From: Carettochelys insculpta
Taxonomy: Eukaryota; Chordata; Testudines; Carettochelyidae
Assembly (NCBI RefSeq): GCF_033958435.1
Contig: NC_134161.1
Coordinates: 16,988,001-17,052,000, forward strand
Direction of reading: 5' to 3'
DNA length: 64,000 nt
The position numbers were made by a program, and so were the translations under genes. Of the stretch, positions 12,501 through 22,500 are shown piece after piece. Position 1 is the first letter of the stretch. Every line of letters starts with the position of its first letter. The notes beneath the pieces are model-generated. The model saw nothing but the letters and a program-made list of their open reading frames with translations. It did no database searches and was not told the origin of the DNA.

Positions 12501-13663
12501 GGCAAGGATGGTGAGGAGGTGGCCTGTGTTTTCCCTTTATTTATTTAGCTGTCTGTTTGTTCATTCTGTTTTATTTGTTGCTTTCTGTTCTACCTGGCTG
12601 TATTGTTTTTGTGAGTTCCAGATCCATGAAACGTACCACACGTGTGAACTGAACATGTGGGGCGCGTATCTCAAGCTCATTACGTTATTCCTTATGGATA
12701 CTCATTGCCCTTTATAAGTCATTTCACTACAAGTTGCATTCTTTAGGAACAGAGCGGGGCTTGTGACCAGCCCCCTGCACATAGGACTAATGTACTCGAC
12801 AGCAGTAACGTGCCACAGCGTGACGGACACCCCCAAGGCACTTTGCTCACGTCTCTGTTACAGGACTCTTGGAGATGGACGATGGACCTTGATCCCCTGC
12901 AGCAGAGGCTGGGTCACCCAGGAGGAACCCAATAGTGATCACACTAGTAGCCGCAAAGGGAGAAGCTGAGAGCTCTGGAGGCAGCTAAGGAAATGCTACG
13001 GCAGAAGAACCCGTTCGTTCCACGCCCTGGAGAGTTACAGAATGCCACCGCCAGCTGCTACTGGACCCAGCCCAGCACGAGTGGTCCAGCTCTGGAGAAG
13101 TGTCTGTCCCCACAGTGGCCAGGCATGGAGCCAAAGGCGAGAAAACTTGTAAGAGCTGCCAAGTCCAGAACCTGGTGACCCTGTGCGTGGCCAACTCGAT
13201 GGAGAACACGGTTCAGCTCCCAGATCACATGCGACAGACCAGCAGCAGAGAGATTACCAGAGACCGTCCATGCCTGCAGGTTCTGCCCTGGAAAGGAGAA
13301 CCGGTGCAGCAAACGCTAAAGCTGGCAGACATGACACAGCACAATACCTCCTGCCCCGGCCAGGTGCTCTGAGAGGGCAGGCCTAGATCCAGTGCCAGAT
13401 GGTGGCTCCCCAGGCCCCCCCAAAACACACCCTCTCTGGAAGACGCAGCCCCTCATAGCGTCACACAAAGGCCGGGGCCAGCTCACCTGCTCTGTGGGAC
13501 TAGGAAGCTGGGTTCTACGCTTCGTCCAACAGCTGCCACAAAGCACTCACCCTGGTCGGCTGAGCTGATGGATCAGGTGTCCGCAGGAGCCCCAAGACCC
13601 TGGGGAGCGCAGGCAGGGACCTCCAATGCTGCCCAGCGTTGGACACAAATGCAGGACACAGGA
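12501..13663. other. No recognised feature
   Basis: Unique-looking sequence with only short frames. An A+T-richer part (12530-12760) follows the minisatellite. No exon or repeat family was recognised. Confidence 0.4.
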
Positions 13664-14065
13664 TGTGATGGAGTGGGGGATACCTGTGTGTGTGTGTGTG
13701 GCTCACAGAGGGTGTGGGGCTCCTGCTGAGGGTAACCTTGATGACCAGGTAACACCTTTGCACTGCAGACAAAGGAGGAGGTGGAGCCTGAGGTGTTTGA
13801 ATTGGAACTGGGATTTGGGAAGCAGTTAGTCTGGGCTGGGAGAGAGAGAGAGACAAAGGAGGGGGCAAGGCCCCAGCTCTGGGGGCCCCTCGGGGCCTCC
13901 TCTCCCCAACATGGATGGGACTGGCTGTCTCTGCCTGCTGTACTGACTCCTCTGTATGATGCTGTGTCCTGTTGGCTAATAAACCTGCTGTTTTCCTGCT
14001 GAGTGAGAGACTCTCCTGCCTGCGGACAGGGTGCAGAGCTTGGGGGACCCCAAAACCCCATCACA
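13664..14065 (+). repeat. 5' LTR
   Basis: 402 bp with TG...CA ends and a polyadenylation signal AATAAA at 13978-13983. It differs from the 3' LTR by a T/A in the TG tract and a T/C near 13941/17581. A solo LTR of the same family is at 46318-46712. Confidence 0.93.
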
Positions 14066-14085
14066 CTGGTGTCAGAAGTGGGATG
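14066..14085 (+). other. Probable primer-binding site of the LTR element
   Basis: TGGTGTCAGAAGTGGGATG lies one base inside the 5' LTR, where the tRNA primer pairs in Ty3/gypsy elements. The tRNA was not determined. Confidence 0.55.
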
Positions 14086-14944
14086 TTCTGCACCCCGAGG
14101 ATGGAGCATCCAGCAGTAAGTGACTGGGGCCCCGGAAGAAGTGGGGCCTGCGAGACCCAGGTGTGCTGATGGGCAGTGAGGTGCAGCTCCCCAAGGCGGA
14201 GGGGCCTGCAGCCAAACCCAAGCAACTGCGGTCATGGTCCTCGAGAGGGGGTGTCACACCCGAGGAGGGGTTACTCCTGGGAATCTGTTGGAGTCGGTCC
14301 CAGAAGGTGGAGGGGCCGAGAGCCCAACCCCCAGGAACAAGTGACCCCTGAGGAGGCTGACGCTGAATGAGTCCTTCCCAAGACAGGGTGCTCATGGTCC
14401 CTGAGAGCGGGTGTCACACTGAAGAAGGGGTTCCGCTGGGAGTCTGTTGGAATCGGTCCCAGAGGGCAGAGGGGCCTACGGCCTAACCCCGGGCAGCTTG
14501 TGACCCGCAAGGAGCCTGGCACACTGAAGGGATTCTTCCAGGAATCGTGGGGTGCAGAGGGCATCAGCCTGAGAGCCTGCAACCACGCTGAGCAACTCCG
14601 CTGTGAAGTGGCAGCACCTGGAAACCGAATCGAGATTAAAGAAGCTGGACAAGGCAGCGTGGATGTGCAGTGGCAGAGCTAAGGGCTGGGGAGAATCCTG
14701 CAGAGGTGAGCCCGGATCGGGGCAGGGAACCCCGCACTGCCTGGAGTTCTGAACCGAGTGGCCTGCCACAGCTCAAGGAGGGAAGGAGCGATTCCAACCC
14801 ATCATCTACTAGTGGCCAAGACAGACCTGTGAAGAGTTTTCCAGGCCTGGGCCGAGGAAGGTGCCTGTGTGTCTGTGCAGGAAAGCAGCTGATCCACTGG
14901 GAATGGCAAGTTGTCTGTGAGAGAAGCTGCTTCACCTTCTGTGT

Positions 14945-16009
14945 GTGTGTGGAGACCAGCCGGGGGGCTGGGACAAAGGAGAGAGTGTCTCCCATTGTCT
15001 GTCTGTGTTGAACAGCAGCAGCAGCCTGGGGAGAGAGCAGAGCCTGCGTTTGGAAAAGGTGACAATGAGGAAACTAGCCCATTGTCTGAGGAAGATTCAC
15101 CAGCCTGGGGTGGCTGGAGAAGGAACCACCAGGAAAGAGCATTCCAGGTGTGTCTCTGAATCCAGCCATGGGGGCTGGAGCAGAGGGAATGGCTCTGGGA
15201 TGGGCAGTGGTGTCCCTGCTAAGGACACTGGTCCTTGGTGCAAGAAAAGTGCTTCTGCTTCTGGGGAAGTGAATCCTTTGCCTGAGCCTGTGGGGGCTCG
15301 AGATGGAGCCAAGATCCCAGAGCTGGATCTGAGGGCAGCTGAAGCCCAGATGGGAAGTGGGCCTGCCTCTGTGTCTCTCAGGGGGGATGATGCTTTAACT
15401 CGGTCTGATCCAGTTAGTATCATCAGGGAATCCCAGAGACCAGACGATTCTGGTACTTGTTCTTTGCCTGATGCTGAGGTGTTACTGGGAGGGGGTGAGA
15501 GGACTCTGTCCTACCAGAGTCATCCTCTCGCCAGGACACAAGAACAGACGGGCAATGGAGTTACGCTGACTGATGAAGATAAAGGAGCTGGTAGCAGAAG
15601 GGAGGAAAGGGATCCTAACCTTCTGTCCGGTGGTACTGGCTGTCTGCCTGGAGGGGGATTACGTGGGAATCTGCCTAATGGGCCAGAAGTGATCCTGGGT
15701 GTAGGTGGAACCCAGGAGCTGGTTGTGGCTCAAGGGAGCAGTGCCCCCGTGGAGGCAGACGGGGGTGAGTTATTGTTTGGGGGAGCTCTTGAGGAAGAGA
15801 ATTTCCCTGAAACTTTTCCTGACCCATCTGTGGGGACTGCAGAAAATGGGAGTAAGGTGAAGGAAAGTGAACAGGAAAGGTGCTTGTCTGTAAGAGCCAG
15901 AGCAGCCCTTTGCCTGGGGAGAAGTTTGTTTCAGCTCCTGATGGCCAGGACCTGCCTGAGTATGAAACCACTGGCTGTGCTCTGGAAGGGTCCAAAGCAG
16001 GCAGGGTAA
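14945..16009 (+). pseudogene. Gag-like internal frame of the LTR element
   Basis: A 354-codon open frame inside the element, rich in Gly, Glu, Ser and Asp, with no zinc knuckle or protease motif seen. Its position after the 5' LTR suggests Gag or leader-derived sequence. It is not in the same frame as the SCAN-like segment near 17 kb. There is no good evidence that it is still translated. Confidence 0.4.
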
Positions 16010-16944
16010 AAGTTTCTCAGGAATTGGAAGCTGGTGCAAGTAAAGTGAAAACTCTCAGGGAATGTGAGCAGCCCTGTGAGAACCAAGTAAAACAGCTGCA
16101 CAGTCAGTCTCTGTAGGATGCAGGAGAGGGCCAGCAATTCCCCATCTCCAGATGGTGGAAACACTTATATTCTCATACCGGACTCCACTTCTGATTCCAT
16201 GGGGAGGCAGTAGTTGGAGGTGGAAGGACGAAGGAGCTGTGGGCCTGGTGGGCCAGTAAGGGATAAACAGGGATTCCTTCATGTGGATTCTGCGTCTGGG
16301 ACTCACAAAACAACTCTCAGAAAGCAGTTTGGTTTGCAAATTTCCAGACTGGCAGGAAGGGGGCCATCTCCCTGAGATCATCAATGGCCCAGCTCTTGTT
16401 AGAAGGGAAGGCACAGCCAGAGAGATCAAATTTCCACCCCAGGGGGCAAGAGAGAAGATTAGAACTTGATGGTGCTAAGAAAGGCCTCAGCCATTTATCC
16501 CCAAAATACCAGATTCTCAAGGAGGTTACACAAAGGTTGTGGTCTACCAAAGAGCAACGTAAATGTACAGTTGCAATGGGTTTGTTCTGTTACTCACGCT
16601 GACTGCTGTAACCAAGGGGTGCTGCTACCAAAAGCTGTAGAATTGTACCATGCACTGAATGTTTGAAAAGAGCCATGTGACATGATGACATTGATGTAGA
16701 AGCATGAATTGTATGTTGAAGGAGTCTGTAACTCTGAAATGTCACCATTGTTCCCTGTAACTAGTCTTGCAACCTCTGACATGAGAAGGAACATTCCAAA
16801 CCTATTGTGTGGCATGGAAGGGGAAACTGAGGCACACAACCATTGTGGTGGTCTGGCTAAATGCCAAGGATGGAAGCATTTGTACGTTCTTTTACTGGAC
16901 TGTAACTGAATTCCAGACATTGGCCGGAGCAGCTGTATGGACTG

Positions 16945-17058
16945 GTGGTCAGAGGGGGCAGGACCCAGACCACAAAAGACCTGTTTGATCTGTTGGTGCT
17001 GCAGCATCTGTATGGGCTCTGCCCGCCCAACTTGAGAACGTGGCTAACGGACCGGGGC
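16945..17058 (+). pseudogene. SCAN-like capsid remnant in the LTR element
   Basis: The frame reads KDLFDLLVLQHLYGLCPPNL then RTWLTDRG, which resembles the core helices of SCAN domains (pattern ELLVLEQFL..LP.ELQ.WV). SCAN domains are held to descend from Gag capsid of Gmr1-like gypsy elements. The match is short and by eye. The likeness breaks off near 17058, probably at the internal deletion junction. Confidence 0.5.
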
Positions 17059-17119
17059 CGAAGCAGGGAGACCGACCAACCCAAGGGAACTAAAGGGACT
17101 TGCCCGGCTGCATCACATG

Positions 17120-17266
17120 AAAAGGGCCAAGACCAAGCTCCTGACTTGGAGCCTCCCCCAGCAGGACTATGACGTGGAGGTGGTGCACATCGAGGGGAGA
17201 ACAGAGGGTACAGCCGATGCCCTGTCACAAGGGGAGAGCCCCGAACTTCCCCAGGTCACCAGTTGA
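17120..17266 (+). pseudogene. C-terminal end of a retrotransposon RNase H domain
   Basis: The frame encodes LLTWSLPQQDYDVEVVHIEG then RTEGTADALSQ, the typical end of a Ty3/gypsy RT-RNase H region (W.L..QDYDFEV.H..G..N..ADALSR). It stops at TGA 17264-17266, only 37 bp before the 3' LTR. In most Ty3/gypsy elements integrase lies between RNase H and the 3' LTR; its absence fits the Gmr1-type order or a deletion. Confidence 0.75.
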
Positions 17267-17288
17267 GTGACCCCGCTCAGTTCGGTCT

Positions 17289-17303
17289 GGAAGGGGGGAG
17301 AGA
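17289..17303 (+). other. Polypurine tract before the 3' LTR
   Basis: GGAAGGGGGGAGAGA directly precedes the TGTGATGG start of the 3' LTR, the expected plus-strand primer. Confidence 0.8.
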
Positions 17304-17705
17304 TGTGATGGAGTGGGGGATACCTGTGTGTGTGTGAGTGGCTCACAGAGGGTGTGGGGCTCCTGCTGAGGGTAACCTTGATGACCAGGTAACACCTTTG
17401 CACTGCAGACAAAGGAGGAGGTGGAGCCTGAGGTGTTTGAATTGGAACTGGGATTTGGGAAGCAGTTAGTCTGGGCTGGGAGAGAGAGAGAGACAAAGGA
17501 GGGGGCAAGGCCCCAGCTCTGGGGGCCCCTCGGGGCCTCCTCTCCCCAACATGGATGGGACTGGCTGTCTCTGCCTGCTGCACTGACTCCTCTGTATGAT
17601 GCTGTGTCCTGTTGGCTAATAAACCTGCTGTTTTCCTGCTGAGTGAGAGACTCTCCTGCCTGCGGACAGGGTGCAGAGCTTGGGGGACCCCAAAACCCCA
17701 TCACA
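17304..17705 (+). repeat. 3' LTR
   Basis: 402 bp, nearly identical to the 5' LTR, with AATAAA at 17618-17623. The target duplication CAGGA follows at 17706-17710. Confidence 0.93.
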
Positions 17706-17710
17706 CAGGA

Positions 17711-19406
17711 GCTGTCCTCTTGGGTTGCCCAGCAGGAGGTACCAGCTGCAGGTCAGTCCCTGGCCTGCGTGGGCAGACTGCCGGGATCCGCAAGGAGCCA
17801 GCCGGGTGGGCTGCCCTCTGCAGACACTCACTCTGCTCAGGCGGGGCAGGGCCAGGTCTCTGCCACTGGCAGAGCTGGGTTCAGGAAGCAGCGCTGGGCT
17901 GCCCGTCTCTGCTGGCTGGGCCGTGACCAGGGTTCACTCTCTCGGCGGAGGCCGCTCAGCAAGGCTCCATGAGCAGACGCAGCGGTACTGGCAGAAGGCA
18001 CAGTCTATGGCAGAACTGTCCCCACCCAGCCCAGGAGCTGGCAGAAACCGGGTCCTGCATGCGGGAGCATCAAGATCCTCTCCAAGCAGCGGCCTGAGCA
18101 CAGCCCTGCTCACACCTGCAGAGTGCAGCCCATTGAGGGCATTTCCACGCTGGGCCCTCCCGGCCCTTCTGGGCTTGGGCCCCAGCGGAAGGTGCATTAG
18201 CAAACCCAAACAAGCACACGGAGCTCTCTCCAGGCCCTGCCTGTAACGTGGCCCCTGCGCCAGCCGTAACAACCAGGCAGCAGGTGCAAGCGCCTGTGCG
18301 TTCCTGTGGCAGCTCATGCCCTCAACAAACAAGGGTTTTATCGGCACGAAAGGGAGAGCCTCTGCTGTGGATTTGCACCAGGGCTGGCTCCTTTAACGCC
18401 CCCCAGTCCTGGCTCGAGTCACGGAAACTGGAGGCACGTCACAGCAGCAGCTTTCAGAGAAAATTCCAGAGAAGTTTGCGGGAGCAAATGCCACCAGCGC
18501 AGGGGCCTTGCAGGGCTGTGCCAACCCTCACTGGCACACGTGGCGTAGCCCCTACTGGGCCCCGCTGCAAGCAGCAAAAGCAGCCCTGCCCCACACAACG
18601 GAGCTGAGTTCCCAGCACAGAAGGGCTGTGAGGGGCGCTGCCTGAACCACCGAGCCACAGCCGGTGGGAGTGAGAGGCTCCCTGTGCAGCGGCCGGGCAG
18701 GCCCTCAATGCTGCAGGCCCGGGTGCAGACGCAGCCCTGCTGCCAGAAGGGTTTTCCTGGGGGCATAGGAATGCCACGCATCCCCCCCCACAGCAAGGGG
18801 CACGGTCAGGCCAGGCCCTGCTGGGAACCGCGCTGCTCTCAGGGACAGGGAGCTGCAGTCTCTCCTCCCACCGCCCCACCCTCCCTTCCTCCATCCCTCC
18901 GGCGCCCTTTCACCACCCTCGCTCCTGCCCGCAGGTGCCCCAGGCTGGCTGCTGCCCGGAGGACACAGAGCTGGTTAGGACCCCGGGTGCTCCGCTGTGC
19001 TGGTTGTGTGGAGCTCACGCCCAGGGCTCTGCCCGTCACCCCTGGGCGCAGCCGGCAGATTGAGACACTGCTCCCAGGTAGGAAGCCCTGACGGCACAGC
19101 CCGGGGACTGAACGAAGCAGCCGCTGCGTCACGGCCATCACCTCTCAGGCTGCCCACAGCCCGGCCAAGCAGGGGGATGTGCCTGGAATGGTGCCCGCCC
19201 CGGAGGAGCACTAGCGGACTGGCGGGAGGGAACAAAGCCCCTGGCCAGGGTACCATGCTCTGCCAGCCAGCCAGCCCCCCCAGCACTGGTGGGTCAGAGG
19301 CCACGCCCCACGCTGCTGCACAGCTTGGCCAGAGCCCCCGGCTGGGCTGCACACCAGCCAGCTGCGTCTGTAGTCTGCAGGCTGGCTCACACTCCCGAGC
19401 ACTCAC
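17711..19406. other. Presumed ROBO3 intron 8 (part); no feature recognised
   Basis: Sequence between the LTR element and ROBO3 exon 8. No Ig5-like frame, known repeat or structured RNA was recognised on either strand. Confidence 0.45.
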
Positions 19407-19578
19407 CGTCCTCCACCTCCAGCAGGGCCTTGGCCAGGATGCTGCCTGCCACACTGATGGCCTGGCACATGTAGTAGCCCGAATCCGCTGTCTGCACCTC
19501 AGTGATGGTCATCTCGCCGCTCGGGGACACGGAGAACCGGCCTGTGGGCTGCGGGGGCTGGCTGGGGAACAGCAGGAT
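19407..19578 (-). CDS. ROBO3: ROBO3 exon 8: second half of Ig4 (last exon found)
   Basis: Acceptor CTGCCTTGCAG|ATCCTGC at 19579/19578 and donor GAGGACG|GTGAGTGC at 19407/19406. It encodes [20 protein letters not shown], then [20 protein letters not shown] and [17 protein letters not shown], giving the second Ig4 cysteine. The intact donor predicts a further exon (Ig5) to the left, but no Ig5-like frame was found on the minus strand between 1 and 19406. Confidence 0.96.
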
Positions 19579-22500
19579 CTGCAAGGCAGAGACGACACAA
19601 CCCTGACTCGCTGCCCAGCCCAGAGAGAGGGGGTGGGGCTGCCAGCTTTCCCCTCACTCAGGCCAAGCCAGCTGAGCCGGGCCTGGCAGCCCGGGTGGGG
19701 GTAGGAAAGCTGAGTTGGGGCGTGGGGAGGTGGGGGGCACGGGACGGGGGGTGCGGCATAAGGAGTGGGGCACAGGATGGGAGAACGACGAAGCTGGGGT
19801 GAGGGCACAGAATGGGGGTGCAGGGAGGCGGGGGCGCAGGATGGGGTACAGCATGGGGAGGTGGGGTGCAGGGTGGGAGTGCAGGGAGGCGGGGCACAGG
19901 ATGGGGTACGACATGACGAGGCAGAGGTGCAGGGCGCAGGCGCAGGCACAGGATGGGAGCAGGGAGAGGCCAGGGCATGGGATGGGGGCGCAGGGAGGCG
20001 GAGGTGCAGGACAGGGGGGAGTGGGGGAGCAGGCGTGGAGAGGGGACGTGGGACAGGGAGGTGGGACAGGCAGGGGCATGGGTGCGGGATGGGGGCGCAG
20101 GGAGGTGGAGGTACAGAACGGGGGCGTGGGGGAGCAGGGAGAGGTGGGGGCATGGGCGTGGGTGTGAGATGGGACGCAAGGAGGCAGAAGCGCAGGACAG
20201 GGGCACGGGACGGGGTCGCAGGGAGGCGGGAGCGCGGGACAGGGCGCAGGAGCAGGGAGGCGGAGGTGCAGGACGGGGCACGGGACAGGGAGGCAGGGGC
20301 GTGGGACGGGGCGCAGGAGCAGGGAGGCGGAGGTGCAGGATGGGGTACGGGGACGGGGGCACAGGGAGGCAGGGGCGTGCGATGGGGCACAGGAGCAGGG
20401 AGGCGGAGGTGCAGGACGGGGGTGCGGGGAGGCGGAGGTGCAGGACAGGGGCACAGGACAGGGAGGCAGGGGCGTGGGAGGGGGCGCAGGAGCAGGGAGG
20501 CGGAGGTGCAGGACAGGGGCGCGGGATGGGGCGCAGGAGCAGGGAGGCGGAGGTGCAGGACGGGGGCGCGGGACAGGGAGGCAGGGGCGTAGGATGGGGC
20601 GCAGGAGCAGGGAGGCGGAGGTGCAGGAAGGGGGCGCGGGGAGGCAGAGGTGCAGGACGGGGGCACAGGGAGGCAGGGGCGTGGGAGGGGGCGCAGGAGC
20701 AGGGAGGCGGAGTTGCAGGACAGGGGCGCGGGGAGGCAGGGGCGTGGGAGGGGGCGCAGGAGCAGGGAGGCGGAGGTGCAGGACAGGGGCGTGGGAGGGG
20801 GCGCAGGAGCAGGGAGGCGGAGGTGCAGGACAGGGGCGTGGGAGGGGGCGCAGGAGCAGGGAGGCGGAGGTGCACGACAGGGGCGTGGGAGGGGGCGCAG
20901 GAGCAGGGAGGCGGAGGTGCAGGACAGGGGCGTGGGAGGGGGCGCAGGAGCAGGGAGGCGGAGGTGCAGGACAGGGGCACAGGGAGGCAGGGGCGTGGGA
21001 GGGGGCGCAGGAGCAGGGAGGCGGAGGTGCAGGACAGGGGCACAGGGAGGCAGGGGCGTGGGAGGGGGCGCAGGAGCAGGGAGGCGGAGGTGCAGGACAG
21101 GGGCGCGGGATGGGGCACAGGAGCAGGGAGACGGAGGTGCAGGACAGGGGCGCGGGATGGGGCGCAGGAGCAGGGAGACGGAGGTGCAGGACGGGGGCAC
21201 AGGGAGGCAGGGGCGTGGGAGGGGGCGCAGGAGCAGGGAGGCGGAGGTGCAGGACAGGGGCGCGGGGAGGCAGGGGCGTGGGATGGGGCGCAGGAGCAGG
21301 GAGACGGAGGTGCAGGACAGGGGCGCGGGATGGGGCGCAGGAGCAGGGAGACTGAGGTGCAGGACAGGGGCGCGGGATGGGGCGCAGGAGCAGGGAGGCG
21401 GAGGTGCAGGACAGGGGCGCGGGATGGGGCGCAGGAGCAGGGAGGCGGAGGTGCAGGACGGGGGCACAGGGAGGCAGAGGTGCAGGACAGGGGCACAGGG
21501 GCGTGGGATGGGGTGCAGGAGCAGGGAGGCGGAGGTGCAGGACAGGGGCGCGGGATGGGGCGCAGGAGCAGGGAGGCGGAGGTGCAGGACGGGGGCACAG
21601 GGAGGCAGAGGTGCAGGACAGGGGCGCGGGGAGGCAGGGGCGCGGGATGGGGCGCAGGAGCAGGGAGACGGAGGTGCAGGACAGGGGCGCGGGATGGGGC
21701 GCAGGAGCAGGGAGACGGAGGTGCAGGACAGGGGCGCGGGATGGGGCGCAGGAGCAGGGAGGCGGAGGTGCAGGACGGGGGCACAGGGAGGCAGAGGTGC
21801 AGGACAGGGGCACAGGGAGGCAGGGGCGTGGGATGGGGCGCAGGAGCAGGGAGGCGGAGGTGCAGGACAGGGGCGCGGGGAGGCAGGGGCGCGGGATGGG
21901 GCGTAGGAGCAGGGAGACGGAGGTGCAGGACAGGGGCGCGGGATGGGGCGCAGGAGCAGGGAGATGGAGGTGCAGGACAGGGGCGCGGGATGGGGCGCAG
22001 GAGCAGGGAGGCGGAGGTGCAGGACGGGGGCACAGGGAGGCAGAGGTGCAGGACAGGGGCACAGGGGCGCGGGATGGGGCGCAGGAGCAGGGAGGCGGAG
22101 GTGCAGGACGGGGGCGCGGGGACGGGGGCACAGGAAGGCCTTGGTGCACACAGTTTGGAGGGTCCCGCAGAGCCTACCTGGCTGCCCTCCTTCTGCCAGA
22201 ACACAGCCGGCGGCGGATTCCCTCGGGTCTCGCACTGGAAGGTGACGGTGCGGCCCTGAGCGACGATCTGGTCCCGCGGGCGCGTCACTAGCTGGGGTGG
22301 GACTGCGAGGGGCACACAGGGGGAGGAGGGCTGCAAACTTCAGCCAGCTTTGCCCAGCTGCCTAGAGTGGTGTCGCAGGCCCGGCCCGTAGCGAGGGGAG
22401 GGGAGAGGCGCCTGCTCTGGCTCACAGCACCCGCCGGCCTGGGGGGCTCAGAGCCCCCTCTCCTCCTGAGCACACAGCTCTGCGGCTCCAGGCCCCCGAG

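Larger units (their letters stand above)
13664..17705 (+). mobile_element. LTR retrotransposon (Ty3/gypsy, probably Gmr1-like), internally deleted, with target-site duplication
   Basis: Two 402-bp LTRs (13664-14065 and 17304-17705) start TGTGATGG and end CATCACA. They differ at two positions by eye. The element is flanked by the direct repeat CAGGA at 13659-13663 and 17706-17710. After the 5' LTR comes TGGTGTCAGAAGTGGGATG, a usual primer-binding position; a purine tract lies just before the 3' LTR. The interior has a low-complexity Gag-like frame, a SCAN-like segment and the end of an RNase H domain, but no protease, RT core or integrase. At 4.04 kb it is shorter than a complete element, so it is a deletion derivative that would depend on proteins in trans. 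Confidence 0.88.

Noticed and set aside
13675..13700. TG microsatellite as an independent repeat
   Set aside because: It is part of the LTR and recurs in both LTRs, so it is not reported separately.
19509..22336. Reading frames of 768-908 codons on both strands over the 47-bp array
   Set aside because: They are repeat-driven, with frame rotating every unit, and overlap ROBO3 exons 7 and 8 and their splice sites. Only the exon parts are real coding sequence.
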